Source of the DNA: Gymnorhina tibicen | Taxonomy: Eukaryota > Chordata > Aves > Passeriformes > Artamidae | Length of the DNA stretch: 64,000 bases | NCBI GenBank assembly: GCA_013399875.1 | Contig: VXAZ01002108.1 | Coordinates: forward strand, 502,120-566,119 | Reading direction: 5' to 3' | Shown here: positions 63,201 through 64,000 of the stretch, one piece after another | Position numbering within the stretch: position 1 is the first letter of the stretch | Layout of the letters: each line of letters opens with the position of its first letter | The notes under the pieces: generated by a model | What the model was told of the DNA's origin: nothing | Databases searched by the model: none | What the model saw: only the letters and a program-made list of their open reading frames with translations | Translations under genes and position numbers: made by a program

Positions 63201-64000
63201 AAGCATATGTTTGGATGACAATGGCATCATCTGCTTGAACTCACATTGGTAGCTGCTCTGCAATTCCAGCTCCAGGTACAAGTAATTGTCAGCAATTCCA
63301 GCTCCAGTAATTGTCAAGCTCTGTGATTTCACTGTATTGCTTATGCTCAAACAATGTCTCATTTTCCCAAGAAACTGCATAAATTTGTAATGCCACAATC
63401 ACCACCACACCCTTCCCCTCAAGTACCTCCAAAAAGCCCTGACATACTTTGGCAGGCTTTGAGCCTCTTAAGGCACACAATAAGGACTTGCAGTGTTCAT
63501 GGTCAGGCTCATTCACCTTTTGCTTTCCAATTAAAAAGCGGAGCCCTGACCTTTAAAAAGGAGAAGAGTCAAAGACTTCATGAATCCCTTGTGACTGACG
63601 CTGATTTTATAGGGCAAGCATAAAAGAGACAGGTAGTAGCATAAAACCTGACCTATAGAGGTGGGTAACTGCAGCAGGCAGGACCCTGTTGGAGCAGAGC
63701 ATTCATCTAGAAAACTCTGCTTTCTCTCTTCTTTGTTTCTCCTGAGCTACTGATTTATCTCCCTTGAATGCCTCTTTCCCGTTTCTGAAGATGGGGTGTG
63801 CACATGGTGTGCCTGAAAGCCTTCAAAGAGACAATGAATATTTTCTTGGTATGACTGCGGCAAAGGACAAAGGACCAACTTTCAAAAATATTTTAAGACC
63901 ACAATTAAACTATGCATGGAAGAGTAGGAAGGTTTTGATTTGCAACTGTGTACTTGGGGGCTCTTGCAAACAGAGGTGCTGCTTTCAGATTTTGGCAAAG
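60258..64000 (+). other. SH2D1A: SH2D1A intron 1 (5' part)
   Basis: This is intron sequence from the donor GTGAGT to the window edge. No sequence encoding the next SAP segment (the YHGYIYTYR-like strand) is present, so exon 2 lies beyond 64,000. Two minus-strand open frames stand out, 60,768-60,370 (132 codons) and 63,012-62,521 (163 codons, hydrophobic because the strand is T-rich). Neither is recognised. A short tandem of GCAATTCCAGCTCCAG / GTAATTGTCA blocks lies at about 63,262-63,318. Confidence 0.8.

Overview
The window is vertebrate nuclear DNA, almost certainly from a bird and probably a songbird. Coding is split into short exons with GT/AG introns. The intergenic DNA carries CR1 LINE 3' ends, most of them severely 5'-truncated, and roughly 0.6-1 kb solo retroviral LTRs of the kind common in passerines. 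No Alu, L1 or MIR-like sequence was noticed. The gene order STAG2 then SH2D1A, both on the + strand, matches the conserved amniote block that lies at Xq25 in human.

Positions 1-12,030 hold the 3' end of STAG2 (cohesin subunit SA2). Eleven coding exons rebuild a continuous C-terminal 477 residues in which every split codon closes correctly. They include a 114-nt in-frame cassette exon that is alternatively spliced in mammals. A 3'UTR of about 2.1 kb with several AATAAA hexamers follows. The last STAG2 intron contains an isolated, very CpG-dense island (about 8,525-8,725). On the antisense strand it is followed by a 198-codon open frame and an ATTAAA hexamer.

Positions 12,030-59,400 hold no gene I can support. 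This stretch contains several CR1 copies of different ages and four solo LTRs, all with intact 5-bp target duplications. One LTR is nested inside a CR1. Two LTRs belong to the same family, in opposite orientations, and one of these carries a long (CTTT)n expansion. There is also a 70-bp tandem duplication, a roughly 47-bp alternating purine/pyrimidine (Z-DNA-type) tract and two near-perfect short palindromes.

Positions 59,500-64,000 hold the start of SH2D1A (SAP, the SLAM-associated SH2 adaptor of lymphocytes): a TATA-less, ETS-motif-containing upstream region, coding exon 1 (137 nt, the same length as in human) and the beginning of intron 1. The remaining SH2D1A exons lie beyond the window.

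The two genes do not act together: STAG2 is ubiquitous chromosome-structure machinery and SH2D1A is an immune signalling adaptor. I found no operon, CRISPR array, tRNA or rRNA, and no clear new biological system. The most notable unexplained signal is the intronic CpG island with its antisense open frame.
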